A stretch of DNA of 64,000 bases, taken from JABFXC01 sp045804265. Lineage in GTDB: Bacteria > Gemmatimonadota > Gemmatimonadetes > Gemmatimonadales > Gemmatimonadaceae. The position numbers were made by a program, and so were the translations under genes. The stretch spans positions 1 to 64,000 of the forward strand of contig JBJMNK010000090.1 in the NCBI GenBank assembly GCA_045804265.1. The letters run 5' to 3'. This document shows positions 36,868 through 47,659 of this stretch, piece after piece (the first letter of the stretch is position 1; each line of letters opens with the position of its first letter). Below the pieces are notes generated by a model. The model worked only from the letters and a program-made list of their open reading frames with translations. It did no database searches and was not told where the DNA came from.

Positions 36868-36936
36868 CCCCCCCCCCCGCTGCGGCGGCGGCACGCCCCC
36901 TGCCCCAATCCGCTCATCCACTCACAGGACGACAGA

Positions 36937-37188
36937 ATGGCGAACTACGGGCCTAACGATCGCGACCCACGCGACGGACCGCAGAAGGGGGAGACGCTGG
37001 AAGGCAAGGTCGCGCGCGAGACCGCCGACGGCGCTGAGGAGATCGAGACGCACGACGAAGGGCTCGGCGAGCCGGTGCGCTCGCGCGAGGAAGGCTTCGC
37101 CCAGCACGCGCGGAAGGGACAGGCCGAGAGCCCGAAGCAGACGAACCACTTCGAGCCGCCGCGGGGGACGAACAAAGAAAGCCGTTAG
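36937..37188 (+). CDS. Small, highly charged hydrophilic protein
   Basis: 83 residues with no hydrophobic segment, rich in Glu, Asp, Lys, Arg, Gly and Pro. It is likely disordered and cytoplasmic. It starts MANYGPNDRDPRDG and ends NKESR. Composition resembles small stress or hydrophilin-type proteins, but no family is recognised. Its TAG stop lies in CGTTAGCC, a near-match of the octamer, and a strong inverted repeat built on the same sequence follows. Confidence 0.6.
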   Translation: MANYGPNDRDPRDGPQKGETLEGKVARETADGAEEIETHDEGLGEPVRSREEGFAQHARKGQAESPKQTNHFEPPRGTNKESR

Positions 37189-37193
37189 CCTTT

Positions 37194-37246
37194 AGCCGTT
37201 AGGGTTGCGCGACTGCGGTCAACGCCGTCGCTCAACCCTAACGGCT
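37194..37246. terminator. Inverted pair of octamer-like sequences, bidirectional terminator
   Basis: AGCCGTTAGGGTTG (37194-37207) and its exact complement CAACCCTAACGGCT (37233-37246) flank a 25-base loop with some internal pairing. The arms are variants of the dispersed octamer (CGTTAGGG/CCCTAACG). It lies between the stops of the small hydrophilic protein and nadC. Paired uptake-type sequences used as terminators are known from Neisseria and Haemophilus. Confidence 0.75.
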
Positions 37247-37265
37247 CATGGCTGATGGCTGCAGT

Positions 37266-38201
37266 TCAGGTCCCCTCGAAGTCCAGCGCGAGGTCCAGCG
37301 CCGGAGCCGAGTGCGTCAGGGCGCCGACGGAGATCCAGTCGACGCCGGTCTCGGCGATCGCGCGCACGCGGTCGCGCGTCACGCCGCCTGACGCTTCGAT
37401 CGTCGCCCTGCGGGCGACGAGCTTGACGCAGGCGCGCATCTCGTCGAGCGACATGTTGTCGAGCAAGATGATGTCGGCACCCGCGTTGAGGGCGCGCTCG
37501 ACCTGCTCGATGCGGTCGCATTCGACTTCCACCTTCGCGCCGGGCGGGGCGATCTCGCGGGCGCGGGTGATCGCGAGCGCGACGTCGCCGTCCACGGCGG
37601 CGAGGTGGTTGTCCTTGATGAGGACGGAGCTCGAGAGGTTCATGCGGTGATTCTTCCCGCCGCCGGCGCGGACGGCGTACTTCTCGAGGCGGCGCCAGCC
37701 CGGTGTCGTCTTTCGCGTATCGAGGATCTTGGCGCGGGTCCCGGCGACGGCGTCGACGTACATGCGCGTCAGCGACGCGATCCCCGACAGGCGCTGCATG
37801 AAGTTGAGCGCGACGCGTTCGGCGCTGAGCAGCGCGCGCGCCTTGCCGGTGAGGAAGAAGATCGGCGTCGCCTCGTCGACGCGCGCGCCATCCTCGGCGT
37901 CCACGCGCACGGTCACGGACTCGTCGAGCTGGTGAAAGGCCTCGATCGCGAGGGGGGCGCCGGCGATCACTCCCTTCTGTCTCGCCACAAGCGTCGCGTG
38001 CGTGCGGCGATCAGAGCGGACCGTCGCGATCGTCGTCACGTCCTGCAGCGCGCCGTCTTCCTCGAGCGCGCTGCGCACGAGCACGCGTGTCTCCTCGCTC
38101 GAGAGCGGGAATAGCAGTCCTTCCTCGTGGTTGGCGGCGCGCACCGAGCGCGGGGTGATGATGTGCCGGTGGCTGCCTTCGGGCTCGCGTGGAGTCGTCA
38201 T
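37266..38201 (-). CDS. nadC: Nicotinate-nucleotide pyrophosphorylase (quinolinate phosphoribosyltransferase)
   Basis: 311 residues. It converts quinolinate and PRPP to nicotinate mononucleotide, the third step of de novo NAD synthesis. The N-terminal domain has ALEEDGALQDVTT. The barrel carries ILDTRKTTPGWRRLEKYAVRAGGGKNHR, with its pieces at about 155-182 binding PRPP and quinolinate, then LIKDNH, EVECDRIEQ, ILLDNM and EASGGV. The length is slightly above the usual 280-290 because of an N-terminal extension of about 28 residues; an internal start is possible. It is last in the nadB-lipoprotein-nadA-nadC set, 7 bases after nadA. Confidence 0.95.
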   Translation of the reverse strand: MTTPREPEGSHRHIITPRSVRAANHEEGLLFPLSSEETRVLVRSALEEDGALQDVTTIATVRSDRRTHATLVARQKGVIAGAPLAIEAFHQLDESVTVRVDAEDGARVDEATPIFFLTGKARALLSAERVALNFMQRLSGIASLTRMYVDAVAGTRAKILDTRKTTPGWRRLEKYAVRAGGGKNHRMNLSSSVLIKDNHLAAVDGDVALAITRAREIAPPGAKVEVECDRIEQVERALNAGADIILLDNMSLDEMRACVKLVARRATIEASGGVTRDRVRAIAETGVDWISVGALTHSAPALDLALDFEGT

Positions 38202-38208
38202 AACGGTC

Positions 38209-39228
38209 TCACTCTCCGGGGTCGTACGTCTCCGGTACCGGGGAGAGCGGCGGTCCGCCCTTCCCTCCGATCGCGATCATGCGTTCGATGGCGCGGCGCG
38301 CGCGCTTCGCGACATCGGCAGGCACGGTGATGCGGTGTTCGAGGCGCTCCAGCGAGCGCAGCACCTTCGGCAGCGTCGTCACCTTCATGTACGCACAGAC
38401 GGCGCGGTCGTTGGCGGCGTAGAAGGTCTTGGTCGGGTTCTCGCGCCGCAACCGATGTAGGATGCCAACCTCGGTCGCGACGATGAACTGATCGTTAGGC
38501 GACTCGGCCGGGCGCCTGATCATCCCTTCGGTCGAGAGGACCTTCACTCCCTCGGCGTCGATCGCCCCCGACGACACCGCCTCGAGCACGCTCGTCGAGC
38601 AGCCGCACTCGGGATGGATCAGGAACTCGGCGCCGGGATGGTTCTGCCGCTGCAGCGCGATGTGCTCGGGGTCGATCCCGGCGTGCACGTGACACTCGCC
38701 CATCCAGACGCGGATGTTCTCGCGCCCGGTCGCGCGCCTGACGTGCGCGCCGAGGAACATGTCGGGGCAGAAGAGAATCTCCCGGTCGGCCGGGATCGCG
38801 TTGACGACCTCGACGGCATTTCCCGAGGTGCAGCAGTAGTCGGTCTCCGCCTTCACCTCGGCGGTGGTGTTGACGTACGAGACGACGACCGCGCCGGGAT
38901 GCTCGGCCTTCCAGGCGCGGAGCTGCGTGGCGTCGATCGCCGCGGCGAGCGAGCAGCCGGCGGCCATGTCGGGGAGCAGGACCTTCTTGTTGGGCGAGAG
39001 GATCGCGGCCGTCTCGGCCATGAAGTGCACGCCGCAGAAGACGATGACGTCGGCGCTGGTGCTCGCCGCTTCGCGCGACAGGCCTAACGAGTCGCCGACG
39101 AAGTCGGCGACGTCCTGGACTTCGGCGCGCTCGTAATTGTGCGCGAGGATGACCGCGTTCCGCTCGTGGGCGAGACGGCGGATCTCCTCGTGAAGCTCGG
39201 CGAACTGCGGTGAAGGCGCGTTAGGCAA
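38209..39228 (-). CDS. nadA: Quinolinate synthase A
   Basis: 339 residues. It condenses iminoaspartate with dihydroxyacetone phosphate to quinolinate, using a [4Fe-4S] cluster. Family motifs are LAHNYERAEVQDVADFVGDS, IVFCGVHFMAETA, PDMAAGCSLA, DYCCTSGNAVEVV, MGECHVHAGI and FLIHPECGCSTSV, so all the cluster-candidate cysteines are present. It begins MPNAPSPQ, where the Pro-Asn codons come from an octamer copy (39219), and it contains two more (38493 and 39082). It sits between nadC and the lipoprotein gene with only 5 to 7 base gaps. Confidence 0.96.
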   Translation of the reverse strand: MPNAPSPQFAELHEEIRRLAHERNAVILAHNYERAEVQDVADFVGDSLGLSREAASTSADVIVFCGVHFMAETAAILSPNKKVLLPDMAAGCSLAAAIDATQLRAWKAEHPGAVVVSYVNTTAEVKAETDYCCTSGNAVEVVNAIPADREILFCPDMFLGAHVRRATGRENIRVWMGECHVHAGIDPEHIALQRQNHPGAEFLIHPECGCSTSVLEAVSSGAIDAEGVKVLSTEGMIRRPAESPNDQFIVATEVGILHRLRRENPTKTFYAANDRAVCAYMKVTTLPKVLRSLERLEHRITVPADVAKRARRAIERMIAIGGKGGPPLSPVPETYDPGE

Positions 39229-39233
39229 GACTC

Positions 39234-40040
39234 TCAGTCCTCATCCGAAAGCGCGGTGGAGATGGCGCTGATCTTCGTCCCTCTTGGAAAGTGGGAGAAG
39301 TCGCTGCCGGTGGCAAACTCGCGGAGCTGGTCGCAGGTGACGTCGCCGCCGACGCCGGCGAGGTTGATGTGAACGTAGAGCCAGGTGTGTGAGGCGAAGC
39401 CGGCGGTGACGCCGCATTGATCGCGGGTCCAGGTCGGCTCTCCGTAGGCACGGCCGACTTCGGCGAGCGTGGAGCCGGGGCCGATGCCGTCGGCGGTGCG
39501 CACGCCCTGCAGCCCGATGATGCGGGTGATGACATCATCGGAGGTCGTGCCGCTCGCGTCGAGGAGAAGGAGAGCGGTGCCGACCTTCAGGGCGATCGCG
39601 GGAGCGTATACGCCCTCGTTCGAATGCCAGAGGAGCAGCGGGTTCTTGCAGGCGGCGAAGAGGTTGGCGAGCGGCATCCCGGGGAACACCGGACCGACGG
39701 AATCGCCGGCGAAGACCGGCGTCGCGGTGCCGCACGACGGCACCGATGCGGCGAGGGCATCGGGGATGCGGCCATCGCGATCGGTGGACGCGGTCGAGGT
39801 GTCCGACGGCCAGCCTGGAACGTTGTCGACATGGGCCGACGGTACCGGCGCCGAACCGGAGGCGCCCGGCGCATCGTCGTCACCAGCGGCCATTCCGGTG
39901 TCGTGCACGGCGGCCGCCTTGTCTGCGCCCTTGGCGCAGGCCAGCGCGGCGGCGAGAGCGATCGATGCGGCGGTAAAGATCGCCGCGCTGTCACGCCAAC
40001 GGAGGGAGGAGCGTCGAGCGTTAGGCCTTACGCTATGCAT
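39234..40040 (-). CDS. Lipoprotein of unknown function embedded in the NAD operon
   Basis: 268 residues. A basic N-terminus, a hydrophobic helix and the lipobox ALAC (near residue 35) predict a lipidated envelope protein. A low-complexity Ala/Asp/Ser/Thr linker (about 40-95) leads to a compact domain (about 100-268). It has VTSCGTATPVFAGDSVG-like, VGTALLLLDASGTTSDDVI, DGIGPGSTLAEVGRAYGEPTW and two Cys pairs. No family is recognised. It lies between nadB and nadA in a tight operon, so it is co-transcribed with cytoplasmic NAD enzymes, which is unexpected for a surface protein. Confidence 0.7.
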   Translation of the reverse strand: MHSVRPNARRSSLRWRDSAAIFTAASIALAAALACAKGADKAAAVHDTGMAAGDDDAPGASGSAPVPSAHVDNVPGWPSDTSTASTDRDGRIPDALAASVPSCGTATPVFAGDSVGPVFPGMPLANLFAACKNPLLLWHSNEGVYAPAIALKVGTALLLLDASGTTSDDVITRIIGLQGVRTADGIGPGSTLAEVGRAYGEPTWTRDQCGVTAGFASHTWLYVHINLAGVGGDVTCDQLREFATGSDFSHFPRGTKISAISTALSDED

Positions 40041-40046
40041 GATCGG

Positions 40047-41576
40047 TCACCATTCGATGTGCTTGCCGCGCCAGACTCCGCGCGCTCGGGGGAAGTCGCT
40101 CCGGAAATGGCCGCCGCGCGATTCCTTGCGCATCAGCGCGGCCTCGGCGATCAGGCGCGCGGTCTGGACCATGTTGCGCTCCTCGGTCGCGCCCTCGGGG
40201 AGCCGGTCTTCGATCTCGTCGAGGCGGGTGATGCACTTTCGCAAGCCGCTCGCGGTGCGCGAGATGCCGGCGTGCTCCCACATGACGGTGCGGATCTGGT
40301 CGGCGGCAACCTGCGCCGCGCCGCGATCGCTGAGCACCGGCACGCGCCAGTCGCCACGATGCGGCTCGTCGGTGAGCACCGGCGTCTCCATCATGTCGCG
40401 GGCGACACGCTCGGCAAAGACCATCCCCTCGAGGAGCGAGTTCGATGCGAGCCGGTTCGCGCCGTGCACGCCGGTGCGCGCGACTTCACCACAGGCGTAG
40501 AGGCGCGGCATGTTCGAGCGGCCGACAAGATCGGTCACGATGCCGCCCATCATGTAATGCGCCGCGGGTGTCACGGGGATGAGCTGCTTCCGCGGATCGA
40601 TGCCTCGGGCAGCGCAGAGGGCGAGGATTCCCGGAAAGCGTTTGGCAAAGCCACGGATCTTCCGCGCATCGAGATACACTTTCCTCCCACCCTTCCGCTG
40701 CGCGAAGATCGCGCGCGCGACGACGTCGCGCGGCGCGAGCTCGGCGAGCTTGTGCTTCTTCAGCATGAAGCGCTCGCCTTCCTCGTTGACGAGCGTCGCC
40801 CCTTCACCGCGCACCGCTTCCGAGATGAGCGCGAGTGGATTCTCCGGAGTGTCGAGCGCGGTCGGGTGGAACTGCACGAACTCCATGTCGCTCAGCGTGA
40901 CGTCGGCGCGGTGCGCGATGGCGAAGCCGTCGCCGGTCGCGACGACCGGGTTCGTGGTGTGAAGGAAGAGCTGCCCGCAGCCGCCGGTGGCGAGTACGGT
41001 CGCGTCGGCGATGATCTCGGTGGCACGGCCGGCAACGCTGGCACGCGCACCGACGCAGCGACCGTCGTCGATGATGAGATCGAGGACACGCGATTTCTCG
41101 AGGACGCGGATTCGTTTGCTCTCCTGCACCTTCACTATAAGCGTGCGCGCGACTTCGGCGCCGGTCTGGTCGCCGTGGGCGTGGACGATTCTGTTCGTCG
41201 AATGGGCCGCCTCTCGTCCGAGCTTGAAATCGCCACCGGGCGCGAGGTCGAAGTCGGCGCCGGCGGTGTGCAGCTCACGGACGCGAGCCGGTCCCTCGGT
41301 GACGAGCACGGTGACGGCGGCGGCATCGGCGAGCGCGGCACCGGCGGCGAGGGTGTCGCGTCGATGGAGCGCGGGTGAATCACCGGCGCCGAGGGCAGCG
41401 GCGATCCCGCCCTGGGCGTACGCCGTCGCGCTGTCGAACAAGGAGCGCTTCGTCATCACGACGACGTCCGACTGCTCGGCGGCCCGCCACGCGGTGTGCA
41501 ATCCGGCCACGCCGCTGCCGACGACGAGAAACCTGGTTCGAATGCGTTCGGGCATGTGACTCAAATCAACGCCCAT
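40047..41576 (-). CDS. nadB: L-aspartate oxidase
   Basis: 509 residues from the ATG at 41576 (an ATG at 41555, starting MPERIRTRFLVVG, would give 502). It oxidises L-aspartate to iminoaspartate, the first step of de novo NAD synthesis, using FAD. Motifs are the dinucleotide fold FLVVGSGVAGLHTA, YAQGGIAAAL, the active-site HSTNRIVHAHGDQTG, VLATGGCGQLF, MEFVQFHPTAL, AHYMMGGI and HGANRLASNSLLEG. The C-terminal helical domain is complete and ends GVWRGKHIEW. It leads the nad operon and is divergent from the BMP-family importer. Apparent upstream extensions of the frame run through the divergent gene and are not real. Confidence 0.95.
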   Translation of the reverse strand: MGVDLSHMPERIRTRFLVVGSGVAGLHTAWRAAEQSDVVVMTKRSLFDSATAYAQGGIAAALGAGDSPALHRRDTLAAGAALADAAAVTVLVTEGPARVRELHTAGADFDLAPGGDFKLGREAAHSTNRIVHAHGDQTGAEVARTLIVKVQESKRIRVLEKSRVLDLIIDDGRCVGARASVAGRATEIIADATVLATGGCGQLFLHTTNPVVATGDGFAIAHRADVTLSDMEFVQFHPTALDTPENPLALISEAVRGEGATLVNEEGERFMLKKHKLAELAPRDVVARAIFAQRKGGRKVYLDARKIRGFAKRFPGILALCAARGIDPRKQLIPVTPAAHYMMGGIVTDLVGRSNMPRLYACGEVARTGVHGANRLASNSLLEGMVFAERVARDMMETPVLTDEPHRGDWRVPVLSDRGAAQVAADQIRTVMWEHAGISRTASGLRKCITRLDEIEDRLPEGATEERNMVQTARLIAEAALMRKESRGGHFRSDFPRARGVWRGKHIEW

Positions 41577-41654
41577 GACACTGGGCGCGAAAGTGGAGGC
41601 AATCCCCACATTGTCCGCCTTGCCCGGCGGCAACACCATCGCGAGCTTTCTCCG

Positions 41655-42688
41655 GTGCGAAAACCGTTGATTCTCGCCGGCGTGCTGCTGCTCGCCCACG
41701 TCGCGCTGCTCGCGATCCATCCGAGCGGCGCTGCCCAACCCCCGGCGAGCGAGGGGCTCGACGTCGGCATCGTCTTCGACGTCGGCGGACGCGGCGACAA
41801 GTCGTTCAACGACGGCGCTTTCCTCGGCGGCGAACGCGCCGAAAAGGAGCTCGGTGCCCGCGTCCACTTCATCGAGCCGGGGGAGGGATCGGACCGTGAG
41901 GCAGGGCTGCGGCTGCTGGCCGCCGAGCACATGGACCTCGTCATCGGCGTCGGCTTCATCTTCACCGACGACCTGACCGCGCTGGCCAAGGAGTACCCTA
42001 ACGTTCATTTCGCCGGGGTCGACTACGCGCTCGCGACCGACTCGACCGGCGCGGTCATTCCGCCGCCACCGAATCTCGCCGCGCTGAAGTTCCGCGAGGA
42101 GCAAGGATCGTTTCTCGTCGGCGCGCTGGCGGCGCTCGTCGGCAACTCGAAGCGGGTCGGCTTCGTCGGCGGGATGGATATCCCGCTCATCCACAAGTTC
42201 GAGGCGGGCTATCGCGCCGGCGTGAAGCAGGTCTGTCCCGACTGCACCGTCGTTGCGCAGTACGCCGGAGTCACGCCGGAAGCGTTCCGCAATCCGGGAC
42301 GTGGCAAGGAGCTCGCGCTCGCGCAGTACCAGAGCGGAGTGAACATCATCTTTCACGCGTCGGGCTCGACGGGACTCGGAGTCTTCGAGGCGGCCCGTCA
42401 GACGGGGAAGCTGGCGATCGGCGTGGACGCCGATCAGTACCAGGAAGCACCGGGCTCGATCCTGACGTCGATGGTGAAGGGAGTCGATGCATCGGTGTAC
42501 GACGCGATCAAGCGCGTGAAGGACGGGACGTTCAGGGGCGGCGTCTACCAGTTCGGCCTCGCCGAGAACGGAGTGGGCTACGTGTACGACGAGCACAATC
42601 GCAAGCTGATCCCCGATTCGGTGCGGGCGCGGCTCGAGGAGTTGCGGCAGCAGATCATCGCCGGGAAGATCCATGTCCCGGACACGCG

Positions 42689-42692
<4 letters not shown>
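41655..42692 (+). CDS. BMP-family substrate-binding protein of a nucleoside-type ABC importer
   Basis: 345 residues from a GTG start. A signal peptide (KPLILAGVLLLAHVALLA) precedes the mature protein. There is no lipobox Cys, so it is a soluble periplasmic binder. Basic membrane protein/PnrA family features are VGIVFDVGGRGDKSFNDGAF, LVIGVGFIFTDDL, GFVGGMDIPLIHKFEAGY and IGVDADQY. Such proteins bind purine nucleosides in Treponema and Streptococcus. It is first in a four-gene operon (binder, ATPase, two permeases), all coupled by 4-base overlaps, and is divergent from nadB. Confidence 0.9.
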
Positions 42693-44289
<1,597 letters not shown>

Positions 44290-44293
<4 letters not shown>

Positions 44294-45408
44294 ACGAGAC
44301 GCGCCGCGCGCAGCTGATGGAGGCGCTGCTGCCCCCGGTGGTGGCGCTGCTGGTGGCGATCGTGGTCGGCGACTTCCTCATCCTGGCCTTCGGGCAGTCG
44401 CCGGCGGCCGTGTACAAGCTGCTGCTCGACGGGACGTGGGGGAACGCGTACGGGATCGGGCAGGTGCTGTACAAGGCGACGACGCTGACCTTCACCGGGC
44501 TGGCCGTCGCGTTAGGCATCCGCGCCGGGCTGTTCAACATCGGTGGCGAAGGGCAGCTGGCGGCGGGGGGATTCGTCGCCGCGCTGATCGGGCTGGCGCT
44601 GCCGGTGGCGACGCCGGCGCTGATCGCAATCGTGCTCTGCACGATCGGCGCGGCGGCCGGCGGCGGCGTGGTCGGCGCGGTGCCGGGCTATCTCCGGGCG
44701 CGCTTCGGCGCGCATGAAGTGATCACGACGATCATGCTCAACTTCGTCGTGCTGGCGCTGCTGGGGTGGATCGTGTCGGCGCATCTGCACGTGCCCGAGT
44801 CGCTGCACACGCCCGAGATCCACAGCGGCGCGGTGACGAGGCTGTCGGACATCATGCCGGTCTTCCACGGGTCGGCGGCGAACCTGACGATACTCGTCGC
44901 GCTGGCGACGGCGGCGGCGGTGAGCTGGTACCTGTTCAAGACGCGGCGCGGCTACGAGCTCCGCGCGGTCGGGCTGCAGCCTGACGCGGCGGAGTACGGC
45001 GGAGTGGACGTCGGCGGCGTGCGGTGGCGCGCGCTGGCGATCTCCGGTGCGCTGGCCGGGATCGGCGGGATCAACTTCGTCCTCGGCTACAAGCGCTACT
45101 ACGAGGAAGGATTCGCGACCGGCGCCGGATTCCTCGGCATCGCGGTCGCGCTGGTCGGTCGCAACAGCCCGTTAGGCATCGTCATCGCCGCGCTGCTGTT
45201 CGCGACGCTGTCGCAGGGCGGGCTGGCGGTGAACGCGCTGGTGCCGAAGCAGATGGTGGACGTGCTCCAGGCGGTGGTGATCCTGGCGGTGGCGACCGCG
45301 GTGCCCGCCGTCAGGCAGAGCATCCGCTCGAGCGCGAAGAGCATCACCCGCTCGCTGGCGCGGAAGCCGGCGCCGGGCGAGACGCCGGCGACGGAGGTCG
45401 GGCCGTGA
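44290..45408 (+). CDS. ABC transporter permease (nucleoside-type, YufP-like)
   Basis: 372 residues with about nine to ten membrane helices. The branched-chain/ribose permease motif is present (IRAGLFNIGGEGQLAAGG, then GYLRARFGAHEVITTIMLNF and ELRAVGLQPDAAEYGGV). It pairs with the following permease to form the channel of the BMP-type importer in the inner membrane. The start overlaps the ATPase stop, and the stop overlaps the next start (GTGA). The C-terminus has a 25-residue Ala/Pro tail. Confidence 0.92.
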
Positions 45409-46289
45409 TCGCGCTCGCCTTCCTCGCGCAGACGCTGCGCATTGCGATCCCGTACCTGTTCGCGGGTGCCGGCGGCGTGATGTCGGAGCGATCGGGGCTC
45501 ATCGCCCTGACGCTCGAGGGCTACATGCTCGGCGGCGCTTTCGGCGCGGCCGTCGGGGCGCTGGCCACGGGGAGCCCGGTGTTCGGCGCGCTCGTGGGGA
45601 TGATCTTCGGCGGGCTGCTCGCGCTGCTCTACGCCGTCTCGGCGCTCAAGTTCAGGGCGAACCAGGTCGTGACCGGCGTCGCGATCAACCTGCTCGTGGT
45701 CGGGCTGACGCGATTCTTCCTGCGGCTGCTCTACGACAGCTCGTCGAACTCGCCGCGCGTGCCGGGGTTCGGTCGCGCCGAGAGCGGGAGCGGGTTCGCC
45801 GCGCTCGCTCTCAATCCGCTGGTCTGGCTCGGACTCGTCTCGCTGGTGGCGATCGGCTGGCTGCTGGCGCGGACCGCATTCGGGCTGCGGGTGCGCGCGG
45901 TCGGCGAGCATCCGGAGGCGGCGGCCTCGGTCGGGGTCAACGTGGCGCGCACGCGCTACATCGCGGTGACGCTTAGCGGGATGCTCGCAGCGTTAGGCGG
46001 CGTCTACCTCGCGCTCGACCAGCACCAGTTCACCGACCAGATGACTGCCGGGCGCGGCTTCATCGCGCTGGCGGCGACGATCTTCGGGCGGTGGGAGCCG
46101 AAGCGCGTGGCGATCGCCTGCCTGTTGTTCGCGGCGGCCGAGACGCTGCAGATCCAGCTGCAGGGCACTCAGGCGATCCCTTCGCAGTTCATCGAGATGA
46201 TCCCGTACGTGCTGACGATCGTCGCGCTGGCCGGCGTCGTCGGCAAGGCAGTGCAGCCGGCCGCGCTCGGCCGCGAAGAAGGCGCCTGA
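45405..46289 (+). CDS. ABC transporter permease (nucleoside-type, YufQ-like)
   Basis: 294 residues from a GTG start overlapping the stop of the first permease. There are about eight membrane helices. Motifs are GGVMSERSGLIALTLEGYMLGGAF in pieces, FRANQVVTGVAINLL and LRVRAVGEHPEAAASVGVNV. It is the second transmembrane subunit of the importer. No separate terminator is seen before the MFS gene 54 bases on. Confidence 0.92.
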   Translation: MIALAFLAQTLRIAIPYLFAGAGGVMSERSGLIALTLEGYMLGGAFGAAVGALATGSPVFGALVGMIFGGLLALLYAVSALKFRANQVVTGVAINLLVVGLTRFFLRLLYDSSSNSPRVPGFGRAESGSGFAALALNPLVWLGLVSLVAIGWLLARTAFGLRVRAVGEHPEAAASVGVNVARTRYIAVTLSGMLAALGGVYLALDQHQFTDQMTAGRGFIALAATIFGRWEPKRVAIACLLFAAAETLQIQLQGTQAIPSQFIEMIPYVLTIVALAGVVGKAVQPAALGREEGA

Positions 46290-46343
46290 CGGCGGTCGGG
46301 CCTGGTGTTCCCGTAGCGTAGCGTCACAGTCGGTGGAGAACCG

Positions 46344-47627
46344 GTGGGCAAGCTTCTCGTTCTGATCGTCACGGCGATGCTGGACATGGTGGGTGTCCTC
46401 ATCGTGATCCCGCTGCTCCCGTTCTATGCGACGAAGCTTGGCGCGTCGCCGCTGATGTACACGGTCCTCGTGTCGGCGTTCTCGGTCGCGGCGCTGGTGA
46501 GCGCGCCGGTGTGGGGGCGATTCTCCGATCGTTACGGGCGGCGTCCGGCGCTGCTGGTCGCGCTGTTCGCGAGCGCGGTGGCGTACGTCATCTTCGCCTA
46601 CGCCGGCTCGATCTGGATGCTCTTCCTCTCGCGCATCGTGCAGGGCGCTGGCGGCGGCACCGTCGGCGTGATCCAGGCGTACGTCTCCGATGCGACCGAG
46701 CCGAAGAATCGCGCGCGGAGCCTTGGCTGGCTCTCGGCGGCGACCAACGTCGGCGTCACGATCGGGCCGCTGTTAGGCAGCTGGGCGCTGCGCGCCGGAC
46801 GCCACCCGATCTCGATCGGGCACTGGTCGGTGCTGCTGGCGGAAAAGGCGCCGGGGCTGCTGGCGGCGACGCTCTGTCTGCTCAACATGCTGTTCGCCTA
46901 CATCTATCTGCGCGAATCGCGAGTGGTCAGTGGATCGGCGGCCGACAAGCCGCGCATCGCCGGCCGGTCCTGGTCGGCGGTGATGAGCGTGATCACGAAC
47001 CCCGGGATCCCCTCGTCGCGACTGATCTGGATCTACGCGATCAGCATCGGGGCGTTCATGGGCATGAACGCGATCCTCGCCCTGTACCTGGCGCGCTCGT
47101 TCGGGGTGACGGCGGAGAACATCGGCTACTTCTTCGCCTTCGTGGGCTCGATCTCGGTGGTGACGCGGGCCGTGTTCCTCGGGCCGGCGGTGGACCGTTA
47201 TGGCGAGGCACGGCTGTCGCGGATCGGCATCATCCTGCTCACGACCGGGCTGGTGCTCATCCCGTTGGCGCACAACATCCCGCTGCTGGCCGGAGCGGTG
47301 GCGCTCATACCGTTAGGCACGGCGTTCACCTTCCCGTGCGTCACGGCGCTGCTGTCGCGGGTGATCTCGCAGCAGGAGCGCGGGCTCTACATGGGCACGC
47401 AACAGACCTGGGGCGGGATCACGCGCGTCATCTTCCCGCTGATCGCCGGCTGGGCGTTCCAGGCGATCGGCATCAGCGCGCCGTTCTGGATCTGCGCCGC
47501 GTTCGTGGCCGCGACGCTGCTGCTCGGCCGGGGGATGGACAACTTCGCCCGCGACGCCGAGCGTCCGGTCGTGAGCGAGGTGGCGCTGCCGGAGGCGAGT
47601 GCGGCGGTGGTGACCGACAAGCGGTGA
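46344..47627 (+). CDS. Major facilitator superfamily exporter (TetA/MdtG-like)
   Basis: 427 residues from a GTG start, with 12 predicted membrane helices. The conserved loop 2-3 motif A is GRFSDRYGRRPAL. The antiporter motif C appears in helix 5 as AATNVGVTIGPLLG. These fit the drug:H+ antiporter (DHA1) group. Substrate unknown. It is downstream of the nucleoside importer on the same strand and may read through from it. It converges on the hybrid kinase gene with 32 bases between stops, where only a weak 6-base hairpin (47620-47645) is seen. Confidence 0.9.
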   Translation: MGKLLVLIVTAMLDMVGVLIVIPLLPFYATKLGASPLMYTVLVSAFSVAALVSAPVWGRFSDRYGRRPALLVALFASAVAYVIFAYAGSIWMLFLSRIVQGAGGGTVGVIQAYVSDATEPKNRARSLGWLSAATNVGVTIGPLLGSWALRAGRHPISIGHWSVLLAEKAPGLLAATLCLLNMLFAYIYLRESRVVSGSAADKPRIAGRSWSAVMSVITNPGIPSSRLIWIYAISIGAFMGMNAILALYLARSFGVTAENIGYFFAFVGSISVVTRAVFLGPAVDRYGEARLSRIGIILLTTGLVLIPLAHNIPLLAGAVALIPLGTAFTFPCVTALLSRVISQQERGLYMGTQQTWGGITRVIFPLIAGWAFQAIGISAPFWICAAFVAATLLLGRGMDNFARDAERPVVSEVALPEASAAVVTDKR

Positions 47628-47659
47628 GCGGCGGGGCTGACCGCTGAGCAACGACACGC

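Noticed and set aside
41577..42674. Frame extending nadB by about 365 residues
   Set aside because: It is the antisense of the BMP-family binding protein. The normal L-aspartate oxidase starts at 41576 or 41555.
47620..47645. Terminator between MFS and kinase genes
   Set aside because: AGCGGT/ACCGCT gives a 6-base stem with a 14-base loop and no T-run. Noted in the MFS entry but not called.
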